DNA of 59,163 nt. Source: Clostridia bacterium. GTDB taxonomy: Bacteria; Bacillota; Clostridia; Oscillospirales; Acutalibacteraceae. The translations under genes and the position numbers were made by a program. Within the stretch, counting starts at the first letter, position 1, and each line of letters begins with the position of its first letter. Location: positions 1 to 59,163 of the forward strand of contig JAFULG010000001.1 of assembly GCA_017473435.1 (NCBI GenBank). The letters run 5' to 3'. Below the pieces are notes generated by a model, which ran no database searches, was not told the origin of the DNA, and saw only the letters and a list, made by a program, of their open reading frames with translations. Below, piece by piece: positions 36,554 to 44,411 of the stretch.

Positions 36554-36584
36554 AAAACCTCGTTCAATGAACGAGGTTTTTTTT
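36554..36584. terminator. Bidirectional terminator-like hairpin
   Basis: 12-bp stem AAAACCTCGTTC/GAACGAGGTTTT, AAT loop, eight T after it and A before it. No gene ends here, so it may belong to the repeat structures. Confidence 0.75.
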
Positions 36585-36713
36585 GGCCCGCCCAGAGGGA
36601 TTTTGTCCCGTGCTGCCGCACTATCGCCTCGCTTCGCTCGTTGCCACGTCGGCGGAAATGCTCCCCCGGAGCATTTCCTTCCGCTGTGCTCCCTCCTTGT
36701 TCGAATCCCTCTG
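36577..36713. repeat. tRNA-Arg-derived palindromic segment
   Basis: The first 25 bases repeat directly the 3' end plus tail of the neighbouring tRNA-Arg (TTTTTTTGGCCCGCCC, then AGAGGGATT), 181 bases away. The segment ends with an inverted copy of the T-arm (GTTCGAATCCCTCTG, 699-713), so CAGAGGGATT and AATCCCTCTG bound it. Inside is an 11-bp perfect hairpin GGAAATGCTCC/GGAGCATTTCC (654-678). It is more GC-rich than its surroundings. Confidence 0.8.
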
Positions 36714-36728
36714 TATTACTATCAGAGC

Positions 36729-36756
36729 AAAAAAACAACGGCACACAAGGTGCCGT
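36729..36756 (-). terminator. Terminator of tRNA-Arg
   Basis: Minus strand ACGGCAC/GTGCCGT stem with a 5-base loop, then TTGTTTTTTTG, just after the tRNA CCA end. Confidence 0.8.
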
Positions 36757-36764
36757 CATTTTTT

Positions 36765-36841
36765 TGGCCCGCCCAGAGGGATTCGAACCCCCGTTCTTCA
36801 GAATCGGAATCTGCTGCGTTATCCAGCTGCGCCATGAGCGG
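36765..36841 (-). tRNA. tRNA-Arg (anticodon CCG)
   Basis: 77 bases with encoded CCA. Acceptor stem CCGCTCA/TGGGCGG plus discriminator G, D arm GCGC.., anticodon loop TTCCGAT (CCG), T arm GGGGG-TTCGAAT-CCCTC. The first anticodon-stem pair and pair 13-22 are mismatched, which makes it slightly irregular, but the rest folds fully. It decodes CGG. Confidence 0.9.
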
Positions 36842-36882
36842 TAATATTAAACGGCGGCATAAAAGAGCCACCGCTTTTGAGT

Positions 36883-37176
36883 TTATTCTGCAAGGGCTCT
36901 TTCAAGCCAGATTTTGCCGATGTCCATTGCATTGTAAAGACCCTTCTTCTCGGTCTTCTGTGCAATTCTGTCGTGGGGTCTTACATCGGGGTCGGTGTTT
37001 ATGAGCTGAACTGATACACGGTCTGCAACTGCAAGTCCGTCAACGTCCTTTGTGCTGAGAATCTGAAACATGATCACAAATTTGTCGCTCATATTTCCGT
37101 AGTAAATTGTGTTGCCCTTTCTTACAAGGGGCTTATCCTTATAGGTCAGAAATTCTGCCTTCTTTTTGCCTGCCAT
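36883..37176 (-). CDS. Conserved-looking hypothetical protein
   Basis: A 97-residue soluble, basic protein starting MAGKKKAEFLTYKDKPLVR, with a beta-rich middle (NTIYYGNMSDKFVIMFQIL) and a helical end. No signal peptide, membrane helix or cysteine. GGAGG lies 7 bases before the ATG and the gene is 17 bases after ireB, so the two form an operon. I do not recognise the family; it is not the RuvX or DUF1292 gene that often follows ireB-type genes. A weak hairpin (36850-36877) separates it from the tRNA. Confidence 0.7.
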   Translation of the reverse strand: MAGKKKAEFLTYKDKPLVRKGNTIYYGNMSDKFVIMFQILSTKDVDGLAVADRVSVQLINTDPDVRPHDRIAQKTEKKGLYNAMDIGKIWLERALAE

Positions 37177-37193
37177 GGTTTTACCTCCGAAAG

Positions 37194-37436
37194 TTATTTA
37201 AGGTAGCTTTTTACAAGCTCCTGTAAAAGCTCGTCGCGGTCAATTCTTCTAATAAGACTGCGAGCATTTTTGTGCGTAGTGATATAAGTCGGATCCTCGG
37301 AAAGAATGTAACCGACAATCTGATTTACAGGATTGTAGCCCTTTTCAGTAAGTGCCTCATATACCTGGGAAAGAACCTCCTTCATATCCTCGGGAGTTTC
37401 TGCCTTAAGTCTGAATTGAATTGTCTGGTCGCTCAT
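37194..37436 (-). CDS. ireB: IreB-family (UPF0297/YrzL) regulatory phosphoprotein
   Basis: An 80-residue protein with the highly conserved core [19 protein letters not shown], then [20 protein letters not shown]. In Enterococcus, IreB is a target of the PASTA kinase IreK and tunes cephalosporin tolerance. The ATG at 37436 follows GGAGG; the upstream in-frame extension is inside the leader. No kinase is in the window. Confidence 0.93.
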   Translation of the reverse strand: MSDQTIQFRLKAETPEDMKEVLSQVYEALTEKGYNPVNQIVGYILSEDPTYITTHKNARSLIRRIDRDELLQELVKSYLK

Positions 37437-37476
37437 AACGTTTCCTCCGTTCAACTAAAAAAATGGAATATGGTTT

Positions 37477-37505
37477 ATTATATCCTATTTTTAACAATAA
37501 AACAA
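37477..37505 (-). promoter_or_regulatory. Promoter of ireB
   Basis: Minus strand TTGTTT, 17 bases, TATAAT, about 40 bases before the start. Confidence 0.65.
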
Positions 37506-37533
37506 TGGTATTTTAGATTTTTTTATAAAGTTT

Positions 37534-38442
37534 TTATTCACTTTTTATTTTTTTGTTCTTTTCTTTTACCTCTTTTTCTCCGTTTTTCAACGAAAAACCC
37601 ATTGAAAGACTTTGAGTGGGACAGTTTTTTACACAAAGACCGCAACGTATACACTCTGCAGAATCAGGCTCCGAAAGAACGCTGACATTCATTTTACACG
37701 CATTTTCGCACTTTTTGCAGCCAATACACCTCTGCTCATCGTTCCTGATTCGAAGCACGGAAATTCGGTTGAAAAAGGAGTAAATTGCACCCAAGGGACA
37801 GATGTACTTACAGAAGGGTCGGTAGATTATAATTGACAGAATAACCGTTACCGCAAGAATAACGCCTTTATAAGCATACAAAAAGCCTACCGAATCCCTT
37901 ATGCCCTCATTGACCGAAGCAAGAGGTATTCCGCCGAACAGCATTCCCGACGGACAGATATACTTGCAGAAATAGGGTGTACTTATGCCGTAATCATCGA
38001 GGAAGAACATCGGAAGTATTATAACAAACACGAGAAGAATCACATACTTTAAGTAACGCAACAGCTTATCTCCTTTAAATGTGCTGATTTTTTTGAAAAA
38101 AGGTATTTTGTGAAGCAGATCCTGGATAAGACCGAAGGGACACAGCCAGCCGCAGACAAATCTGCCGAAAAGTGCACCTATAAAAATCAGAACGCCCGAA
38201 ACATAAAGCGTTATTTTGTGCTCTGAGCCTATTACAGCCTGTAAAGCTCCCACGGGACAAGCACCGAGAGCGCCCGGACATGAATAACAGTTAAGTCCGG
38301 GAAGACAGAACCTTTTAGATGTGCCCATATATATTTTACCCTGAACAAAGCCCGTCGCAAAGCTGTTTGTCAGCACGGTCCATATAGTCTGTACTAATAT
38401 TCTTACCTTGTCCGTCTTTAAAAATCTTCGTTTCTTATCCAA
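37534..38442 (-). CDS. NapH/CcoG-like membrane 4Fe-4S protein
   Basis: A 302-residue polytopic membrane Fe-S protein. It has CGWLCPFGLIQDLLHKIP, the partner motif CKYICPLGAIYSFFNRIS and two C-terminal ferredoxin motifs (CIGCKKCENACK; CIRCGLCVKNCP). An extra N-terminal cluster (CYSCPGALGACP) and CKYICPSGML are also present. Such proteins move electrons across or along the membrane. The start is TTG at 38442, overlapping the upstream CxxC gene by 8 bases; no better start is near. Redox partner unknown, but the small gene upstream is a regular companion. Confidence 0.85.
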   Translation of the reverse strand: MDKKRRFLKTDKVRILVQTIWTVLTNSFATGFVQGKIYMGTSKRFCLPGLNCYSCPGALGACPVGALQAVIGSEHKITLYVSGVLIFIGALFGRFVCGWLCPFGLIQDLLHKIPFFKKISTFKGDKLLRYLKYVILLVFVIILPMFFLDDYGISTPYFCKYICPSGMLFGGIPLASVNEGIRDSVGFLYAYKGVILAVTVILSIIIYRPFCKYICPLGAIYSFFNRISVLRIRNDEQRCIGCKKCENACKMNVSVLSEPDSAECIRCGLCVKNCPTQSLSMGFSLKNGEKEVKEKNKKIKSE

Positions 38443-38581
38443 TCCCTATACACTCCAGACAAATTCTGATTGCTTTTGAAAATACCGTTTCAACCTCACC
38501 GCGGTAATAACCAAAAAAGGCCATAACAAGCCCGATTAAAGCTGTAACCATACCTGCTTTTTCAGGTATACGTTTTTTCAT
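38435..38581 (-). CDS. Small CxxC-motif membrane protein (CD1871A-like)
   Basis: A 48-residue protein: basic start MKKRIPEKAG, one membrane helix (MVTALIGLVMAFFGYY) and a C-terminal ICLECIGIG. The CLEC motif right at the C-terminus matches the CD1871A-type family that accompanies NapH-like 4Fe-4S proteins. Its last 8 bases overlap the next gene. Probably an assembly or electron-transfer partner; that role is inferred. Confidence 0.85.
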   Translation of the reverse strand: MKKRIPEKAGMVTALIGLVMAFFGYYRGEVETVFSKAIRICLECIGIG

Positions 38582-38621
38582 ATGCTTCACCCCGGAATTT
38601 TAATTTAATTCTGTTTAAGCG

Positions 38622-38650
38622 TTTACTTTTTGATTTATATTTGTTACAAT
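38622..38650 (+). promoter_or_regulatory. Promoter of azlCD
   Basis: TTTACT, 17 bases, TACAAT, about 34 bases before azlC. Confidence 0.55.
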
Positions 38651-38683
38651 GCTGTTTAGTTGTGATAAAAAGGATGTGAAAAA

Positions 38684-39415
38684 ATGAAGCTTAAGGAAAA
38701 AAGCAAAACGCTGAAAAGAGCAGCTTATGTTGCCTTCCCCCACTCTGTTCCCATTCTTGCAGGCTACGGCTTTCTCGGCCTTGCCTACGGTATCCTTATG
38801 AGTGTCAGCGGCTTTTCACCCTTTTTCACCTTTATGATGAGTCTCATTGTTTTCGGAGGCTCAACACAGATTGTTGCCGTTGAGCTTCTTACCGCTGCCT
38901 TTGCTCCCCTGCACTCCTTTATTATTACCTTTGTGCTTTGTGCAAGACATATTTTCTACGGAATTTCAATGCTCGAAAAATATAAAGGCCTCGGCTTAAA
39001 AAAGCTTTATATGATTTACGGAATGGTTGACGAAACCTTTTCCATAAACTATTCGGCTAACCCGCCCGACAATGTTGACCGCGGTTGGTTTATGTTTTTC
39101 ATTACCGCCTTTAATCATATTTATTGGATAATCGGTTCAACCGTCGGAGCACTTTTCGGTACAATGATTAACTTCAACACCGAGGGTATTGATTTTGTTA
39201 TGACAAGTATGTTTACCGTAATTTTCATTGAGCAATGGAGAAAGGATAAATCTCATTTCAGCGCTCTTACCGGACTTGCAGTATGCGGTATTTGTCTTAC
39301 CGTTTTCGGAAAGGATAATTTTATTATTCCCTCCATGGTCGCTATTCTTATCATACTGACAGTTGCCAAGCCTTATCTTGAAAAGAAAATGGAGGTGACC
39401 TATGATGAGCTTTAA
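38684..39415 (+). CDS. azlC: AzlC, branched-chain amino acid exporter large subunit
   Basis: A 243-residue membrane protein with about seven helices. Family features include PILAGYGFLGLAYG, SLIVFGGSTQIVAVELL and CARHIFYGISM. With AzlD it exports branched-chain amino acids and analogues. Coupled to azlD by a 14-base overlap. Confidence 0.92.
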   Translation: MKLKEKSKTLKRAAYVAFPHSVPILAGYGFLGLAYGILMSVSGFSPFFTFMMSLIVFGGSTQIVAVELLTAAFAPLHSFIITFVLCARHIFYGISMLEKYKGLGLKKLYMIYGMVDETFSINYSANPPDNVDRGWFMFFITAFNHIYWIIGSTVGALFGTMINFNTEGIDFVMTSMFTVIFIEQWRKDKSHFSALTGLAVCGICLTVFGKDNFIIPSMVAILIILTVAKPYLEKKMEVTYDEL

Positions 39416-39731
39416 GCATCAGCTGATTACCGTAGCTCTTATTATCCTCGCAACGGCAATTATGCGATTTCTCCCCTTTGTTCTTTTTCCGGATAACAAG
39501 CCTACACCAAGATTTATACATTATCTGGGAGTGGTACTTCCTGCTGCCGTTTTCGGTCTTCTGATGGTTTACGCCTTGAAGGGTGTGAATGTACTTGATG
39601 GAAGCCACGGAATTCCCGAACTCATCGGCATAGCGGTCACTGCAGGTGTGCATCTTTGGAAAAAGCAGATGCTCCTTTCAATTTCCGCCGGAACTATATG
39701 CTATATGCTGCTTGTTCAGTTTGTTTTTTAA
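39402..39731 (+). CDS. azlD: AzlD, branched-chain amino acid exporter small subunit
   Basis: A 109-residue, four-helix membrane protein with the AzlD-type TAIMRFLPFVLFPD and LGVVLPAAVFGLLMVYAL segments. GGAGGTGA precedes the ATG inside the azlC tail. A strong terminator follows. Confidence 0.9.
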   Translation: MMSFKHQLITVALIILATAIMRFLPFVLFPDNKPTPRFIHYLGVVLPAAVFGLLMVYALKGVNVLDGSHGIPELIGIAVTAGVHLWKKQMLLSISAGTICYMLLVQFVF

Positions 39732-39746
39732 ATAATTGTATATTTT

Positions 39747-39776
39747 CACCCCGAAAATGTTTCGGGGTGTTTTTTT
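39747..39776 (+). terminator. Terminator after azlD
   Basis: 10-bp stem CACCCCGAAA/TTTCGGGGTG, ATG loop, seven T. Confidence 0.92.
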
Positions 39777-39804
39777 GTGTGCAAAATAAGAAGAGGTGAT
39801 TATT

Positions 39805-40482
39805 TTGATAAATGTTATGCTTCGCGGACTTATAGTTTACATTACTGTTATTCTGTCCGTAAGGCTTATGGGTAAGCGGCAGATAGGAGAGCTGCAGCCC
39901 TCAGAGCTTGTTACAACCTTTCTTCTGTCAGAGGTGGCGTCTATGCCGCTGCAGAACAAGGATATCTCACTTTTTACCTGCCTTGTTCTTATCTTTATGA
40001 TTGTTTCCCTTGAGGTGATTTTTTCTGTACTTGCCGTGAAATCTGCTCTTTTCAGAAAAATGATGCAAGGCACGGGAGCTCTTGTAATAAAGGACGGTAA
40101 GCTGCTGCAGAAAAAGCTGAGAGAAATCCGCTACAGCATCGACGACCTTATGGAAAGCCTGAGGCTCAAGGATGTTTTCGATATTTCTCAGGTAAAATAC
40201 GCTTATGTTGAAACCAACGGTGCGCTGAGCGTTGAGCTAAAGGATAAATACCGCCCGGTTACTCCTGATGACCTTAAGCTGAATGCCGCCAACAAGCCGC
40301 TGACCTGTCTTGTAATAAGTGACGGCAGTATAATAGAAGAAAACCTTGAGCTTTGCGGTCTTACGCCACAAAAGCTTGAAAATACAGTAAAAAAGCAAGG
40401 CTATGATATAAAGGATATCTTTATCATGACCGCCGACAAAGGCGGCAGAACAAACATTATACCAAAGGAGAAAAAGCAATGA
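39805..40482 (+). CDS. DUF421 (YetF-like) membrane protein
   Basis: A 225-residue protein with three N-terminal membrane helices and a soluble C-terminal domain. GKRQIGELQPSELVTTFLLSE is the DUF421 signature and LREIRYSIDDLMESLR follows. The TTG at 39805 sits 5 bases after AGGTGA; GTG 39796 and ATG 39817 are alternatives. It overlaps the next gene by 4 bases (ATGA). In sporulating Firmicutes such pairs are often membrane proteins of unknown function. Confidence 0.88.
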   Translation: MINVMLRGLIVYITVILSVRLMGKRQIGELQPSELVTTFLLSEVASMPLQNKDISLFTCLVLIFMIVSLEVIFSVLAVKSALFRKMMQGTGALVIKDGKLLQKKLREIRYSIDDLMESLRLKDVFDISQVKYAYVETNGALSVELKDKYRPVTPDDLKLNAANKPLTCLVISDGSIIEENLELCGLTPQKLENTVKKQGYDIKDIFIMTADKGGRTNIIPKEKKQ

Positions 40483-40859
40483 AGCGGTTATTGGTATGCT
40501 CTCTTCTGATAGCTCTTGCGGTTTCAATATGCATTTTCAGCAGCGTTACCGTGGAAAAGCACGCTGAAAGAATGCACGGAGAATTAGAAAAAGCGGGAGC
40601 TCTTATAGTAAACAGCCAAGTCGGTAAAGCGAAAGAAATGCTGAAAGAAACCGAAGAAATATGGAACAAAACAGAAACACTTTTCAGCTTTATAGTCGAT
40701 GCTGATAAAATTGAAGAAATGAACGTAGGTTTTTCAATGATACTTTATCATCTCAACGACGACAACACAGAGCACGCACTTGAAAGGCTGAGAGAATGTG
40801 AGCTTCTGCTTGAGGAAATTGCCGAAAACGAAAAGCTCAACATAAAAAATATTATGTAA
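40479..40859 (+). CDS. DUF4363-like secreted/membrane protein
   Basis: A 126-residue protein: N-terminal membrane helix or signal (LLVCSLLIALAVSICIFSS) and a helical, Glu-rich extracytoplasmic domain. Size, topology and pairing with a DUF421 gene match DUF4363. Its stop codon abuts the stop of the convergent gene with no spacer. Confidence 0.82.
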   Translation: MKRLLVCSLLIALAVSICIFSSVTVEKHAERMHGELEKAGALIVNSQVGKAKEMLKETEEIWNKTETLFSFIVDADKIEEMNVGFSMILYHLNDDNTEHALERLRECELLLEEIAENEKLNIKNIM

Positions 40860-41354
40860 TCAGATATTTATATAATAAATGTCGTTGCCTCTTGATTTGA
40901 TGAATTTTATCAAATCCTCAAACTTAATCCATACAAAGGCTGTATTATCATTAGGATGAAAGCCGATATAGCCATCAACCTTTTTAAGCTCGCTATCGAG
41001 AACAACGTTTACATCAGCATCGTCATCGTTGAGGATACCGAAGGGTGAAACCTCACCGGGATTGAGACCGAGATGCTTCATAAGTCTTTCATCAGAGCCG
41101 AAGGAAAGCCTTGAGCAGCCGAGCTGTGTGCGTATATCCGCCTGGATGTCCGGATGCTTATCCTTAAGCATTGAAACAACATAATGGGTCTTTCCGTTGG
41201 CATTGCGAAGGAAGAGGTTTTTGCAGACCTCACCGTCGGTAAAAATGCCAAGCTTGTCCATATCCTCAATGGTAGTAACTGCTTCGTGGTGGATGACCTT
41301 ATATTCAATTTTCAGCTCGTCAAGAGCCGCGTACACTTTTTCCTGCTGTGTCAT
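40860..41354 (-). CDS. YbaK-type prolyl-tRNA editing protein
   Basis: A 164-residue YbaK/ProX-family deacylase that clears mischarged Ala-tRNA(Pro). Conserved parts are YKVIHHEAVTTIEDM, CKNLFLRNANGKTHYVVSM (the editing lysine in CKNLFL) and LGLNPGEVSPFGI. It most resembles the PrdX/ProXp-ala group. Encoded six bases after the next upstream gene, but functional linkage is not evident. Confidence 0.9.
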   Translation of the reverse strand: MTQQEKVYAALDELKIEYKVIHHEAVTTIEDMDKLGIFTDGEVCKNLFLRNANGKTHYVVSMLKDKHPDIQADIRTQLGCSRLSFGSDERLMKHLGLNPGEVSPFGILNDDDADVNVVLDSELKKVDGYIGFHPNDNTAFVWIKFEDLIKFIKSRGNDIYYINI

Positions 41355-41360
41355 GGTATA

Positions 41361-42530
41361 TCAGTCCTTCTTCATAAAAGTAGATGTGTTTCCGTCCTCT
41401 GTATTAACAAGTGTGAGTACATTGTCACGCACGGAGAAACGATAGGTTGTTTTTATTGTTGCGCCGTAAATTGAATGATTTACGGTTACTTCGTCACCGT
41501 CAACAGTAAAGTTACCGGGCACGGTAGTTTTGATCGGCATATTGAGCACAGGAATAATAAAATCAACGTATTTCACATTTACTGTACCGTCTCGTAAAAA
41601 CTCGTAGCCCATCATATTTGAGCTGTCAGTCCATGTGCCGTAAAGGGACTCAACCGAAGGAGAAATCACCGGATCGCCGGTCTCACCGTATACTCTTGTT
41701 AAAAGGACAGTTGTACCGATTTCATCGGTAAGGGTGAGATTATCGCCGTAAATGCTGAATGTGTAGCTTTTTGTAACGCTTGCATTCTGCTGATAATACT
41801 GAACCACAAGCGAGTCCTCCTGCTGAAGGTAGATACCCTCATTTGTTGTGCAGTTGGTTTTATCGGCATTACACAAAATAGCAGTAAGCTGTCCATTATT
41901 ACCGAAGCTATAAGTTAATGTACCGTCGGAATTAGACCATTTTCCCACAAGAGCAATCGGAGTTGCTGTGGTTGTGGCAGGCGCAGTTGTAGTTGTAGTG
42001 GTAGTCTGTGAATTGCCGTCAACCCTTGTATAGGTTGAGGTTTCAAATTCCTCGATATTATACATTGACAGAGTTTTTCCGTCGATTTTTATGGTATATT
42101 TATTTTCAATGGTTGCGGTATAAATTGAAAATTTAATTGTAAGCTTATCTCCGTCAAGGATATAAACACCGTCAGCCTTTCCGTCAAGGGGAATATTAAA
42201 AGCGGAAAGGTTGACATAGGTCATCTTCACCGAGCCGTCAGAGAAGAATTCATACCCGCTCATTCCTGCGCTGTCCACCCATTTGCCAATAAGCTGACTT
42301 TTAAGGTCATTTACGGGAGAGGTTGTTGAAGTAGCCGTTGTTGACTGCACGGGAGCTGTTGTTGAAGGCACGGCTGTTGTGCTCTGCTGTATGAAAGCAT
42401 CACTGCTGACAGGGATTGTTGTGGCTTCCTCACCGCTTCCACCGGTGAAGCTGACAACACCTACAACGGCAAGGCATACTGCAAGTACACCGCCGACAAT
42501 ACCTATAAGAATTTTATTTGACTGTGACAT
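41361..42530 (-). CDS. Membrane-anchored protein with three related beta-rich domains
   Basis: A 389-residue protein: N-terminal membrane anchor (ILIGIVGGVLAVCLAVVGVV), a Ser/Thr-rich linker, then three lipocalin/DUF5640-like units, each starting with a variant of LIGKWVDSAGMSGYEFFSDG (second: LVGKWSNSDG; third: LYGTWTDSSNMMGYEFLRDG), separated by Thr/Ala linkers. The ATG at 42530 follows AGGAG by 7 bases. The lipoprotein gene just upstream has one unit of the same kind. Surface role inferred, ligand unknown. Confidence 0.78.
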   Translation of the reverse strand: MSQSNKILIGIVGGVLAVCLAVVGVVSFTGGSGEEATTIPVSSDAFIQQSTTAVPSTTAPVQSTTATSTTSPVNDLKSQLIGKWVDSAGMSGYEFFSDGSVKMTYVNLSAFNIPLDGKADGVYILDGDKLTIKFSIYTATIENKYTIKIDGKTLSMYNIEEFETSTYTRVDGNSQTTTTTTTAPATTTATPIALVGKWSNSDGTLTYSFGNNGQLTAILCNADKTNCTTNEGIYLQQEDSLVVQYYQQNASVTKSYTFSIYGDNLTLTDEIGTTVLLTRVYGETGDPVISPSVESLYGTWTDSSNMMGYEFLRDGTVNVKYVDFIIPVLNMPIKTTVPGNFTVDGDEVTVNHSIYGATIKTTYRFSVRDNVLTLVNTEDGNTSTFMKKD

Positions 42531-42553
42531 AAACATTCTCCTGTATAGTTTTA

Positions 42554-42580
42554 ACGGAGCATTCATTAAGAATGCTCCGT
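42554..42580 (-). terminator. Intercistronic hairpin
   Basis: 11-bp perfect stem ACGGAGCATTC/GAATGCTCCGT, ATTAA loop. The T-tract on the minus side is weak (TTAAAAC), so it may attenuate or protect mRNA rather than stop transcription fully. Confidence 0.55.
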
Positions 42581-42599
42581 CACAAATTATTTCATTAAA

Positions 42600-43037
42600 T
42601 TACGCAGCAGTTGAATCTACGGGAGCTGATGAAGGCTCAGCAGGTACATAAGCCATGTAAACTGTCTGAGTACCGTCAGTAATGTCCGTAAGGGTAAGTG
42701 CGCTGTTAGCAACAGTAAACTTATATTCCTTAGTGATGGACTTAGAGTAGATTGTATAGGTAATCTTAACATTATAGCTGTCATCTTCAAGCTTTGTAAT
42801 GCTGTAAGTACCAACTGTATCACCGGTATACTTGATGTTTACAATGGGAACAACAACATCAGCAAAGATAATCTTGCAGGAGCCGTCCTCATAGAATTCA
42901 TATCCTGTTGTTCCGGTTGAATCTCTCCATGCACCGATGATAAGCTTATCGGGTGATTTACCGCCGCAAGCTGTAAATGCTGTGAGAATAACAAGAACGC
43001 TGAGAACTACAACAGCAATTTTCTTGAAATTTTTCAT
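42600..43037 (-). CDS. Single-domain lipoprotein, DUF5640-like
   Basis: A 145-residue lipoprotein: signal peptide with lipobox TAFTAC near residue 24, then one domain starting IIGAWRDSTGTTGYEFYEDG, clearly related to the three units of the neighbouring gene. A promoter TGTACA-17-TATAAT precedes it. The pair probably arose by domain duplication. Confidence 0.8.
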   Translation of the reverse strand: MKNFKKIAVVVLSVLVILTAFTACGGKSPDKLIIGAWRDSTGTTGYEFYEDGSCKIIFADVVVPIVNIKYTGDTVGTYSITKLEDDSYNVKITYTIYSKSITKEYKFTVANSALTLTDITDGTQTVYMAYVPAEPSSAPVDSTAA

Positions 43038-43072
43038 ACCTTTAACTACCTCCTTCTTTCTTTATGTTATTC

Positions 43073-43101
43073 ATTATAGCACGCTTTTTTTCATTTGTAC
43101 A
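43073..43101 (-). promoter_or_regulatory. Promoter of the lipoprotein gene
   Basis: Minus strand TGTACA, 17 bases, TATAAT. Confidence 0.55.
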
Positions 43102-43183
43102 GTAAAATTATAATTTTTCTGTTTTATTTTTTTAAAGACTGTGTTAAAATCATATCAGCTAATAAATCAAATGAGGTTATAAT

Positions 43184-44239
43184 ATGATTGAACGAATTAC
43201 GGAAGTACCCCTCTGGGATTACCTTAAGAAAGTGGAAAAGCCCATAGTGCTTTACGGTATGGGTAACGGTGCCGATATGATTATCGGGGTACTTGAAAAG
43301 CTCGGACTTTATCACAGCGACGTTTTCGCATCAGACGGTTTTGTAAGAGGACACTTTTTTCACGGCAGAAAGGTTCTCACATTTGACGAAATTAAAGCAA
43401 AATACGATGACTTTATAATTCTTATGACATTTGCCGTTCACGACAAAGAAACGCTTCAGAAGGTCAGAATTTTAAGTGAGAACTACGAATTGTACTCCCC
43501 TACCGTGCCAATTGCAGGAAAAGAGCTTTTTACATATGATTTTGTAAAGGAAAACGATGAGCTTTTCGAGCAGGCTTACAATCTTCTTGCCGATGACAAA
43601 TCAAAAGACACCTTTCTCGATGTGCTGAATTTCAAAATCAGCGGAAAGGTAAAATATCTTTTTGACTGCGAATATGAAAAAGAACTGCTCTACAAGGATA
43701 TCATTCATCTCGGCAAAGACGAAACCATAGTTGATCTCGGCGCCTATGACGGTGACACAATAAGAGAGTTTATGACAGCCACCAACGTACAGTACAAAAA
43801 AATAATCGCCTTTGAACCTGACGAAAAGAACTTCCGCAAGCTCACGGCAAAAACCGAGGCTATGGAAAGCATTGAAAGATACAACCTCGGCGCATGGGAT
43901 AAAAAAGAGACCCTTTATTTTCAGAAGAAAAAGGGAAGAAACTCCCACCAGGCTGATGACGGTATTCCCGTAGATTTTGACAGCGTTGACAACATTGTAA
44001 AGGAAAATGTCACCTTCCTGAAAATGGATATTGAAGGTGCAGAGCTTAAGGCTCTTGAGGGAGCAAAGAAAACTATCACAAGAGATAAGCCGAAGCTTTA
44101 CGTCTGTGCTTATCACCGTAACGAGGATATGTTCGCTCTGCCATTAAAAATTAAGGAGCTTTGCCCTGAATATAAGATATATTTCAGGCATCATCCGTAT
44201 GTACCGGCATGGGAATCTAATTTTTATGCTGTACTGTAA
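43184..44239 (+). CDS. FkbM-family SAM methyltransferase
   Basis: A 351-residue protein. The C-terminal half is an FkbM methyltransferase: SAM motif TIVDLGAYDGDTIREF, FEPDEKNFRKL, FLKMDIEGAELKALEGA and LYVCAYHRNED. The N-terminal ~130 residues have a Rossmann-like start (VLYGMGNGADMIIGVLE), a nucleotide-sugar-type domain often found with FkbM. Substrate unknown; no glycan cluster is next to it. Confidence 0.85.
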   Translation: MIERITEVPLWDYLKKVEKPIVLYGMGNGADMIIGVLEKLGLYHSDVFASDGFVRGHFFHGRKVLTFDEIKAKYDDFIILMTFAVHDKETLQKVRILSENYELYSPTVPIAGKELFTYDFVKENDELFEQAYNLLADDKSKDTFLDVLNFKISGKVKYLFDCEYEKELLYKDIIHLGKDETIVDLGAYDGDTIREFMTATNVQYKKIIAFEPDEKNFRKLTAKTEAMESIERYNLGAWDKKETLYFQKKKGRNSHQADDGIPVDFDSVDNIVKENVTFLKMDIEGAELKALEGAKKTITRDKPKLYVCAYHRNEDMFALPLKIKELCPEYKIYFRHHPYVPAWESNFYAVL

Positions 44240-44308
44240 TCTGTCAACCACAGGTTAAAGACACAGGTAGTTAAAAATTCTTTACACTCTGTTTTTTATA
44301 GACAAAAA

Positions 44309-44343
44309 CACCGCTTTGTTTGCCAAAGCGGTGTGATTTTTTT
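44309..44343. terminator. Bidirectional terminator
   Basis: 10-bp stem CACCGCTTTG/CAAAGCGGTG, then TGATTTTTTTG; upstream A-rich side serves the convergent gene. A very similar stem is at 49410-49438, also next to a copy of the structured repeat. Confidence 0.88.
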
Positions 44344-44346
44344 GTT

Positions 44347-44408
44347 TTGCCCTCGGCGGGCAGCCATTCTTTCTTGTAAGAAAGAATCAAAGAACTTTGC
44401 TTGTTTTA
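44347..44408 (-). repeat. Stop-codon-abutting structured repeat, copy B
   Basis: Minus direction: TAAAACAAGCAAAGTTCTTTG, hairpin ATTCTTTCTT/AAGAAAGAAT, hairpin TGCCC-GCCGA-GGGCA. It begins 3 bases after the stop of the 44412 gene. The first 22 bases are identical to copy D at 59143. Confidence 0.85.
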
Positions 44409-44411
44409 CGC

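Noticed and set aside
36474-37004. Plus-strand frame of 176 codons across the tRNA region
   Set aside because: It crosses the hairpin array, a terminator, the tRNA-Arg antisense and the hypothetical gene; it cannot be a real gene.
41361-42530. Upstream start at 42566 for the three-domain protein
   Set aside because: The extra residues would be encoded across the intercistronic hairpin; AGGAG is placed for the ATG at 42530.
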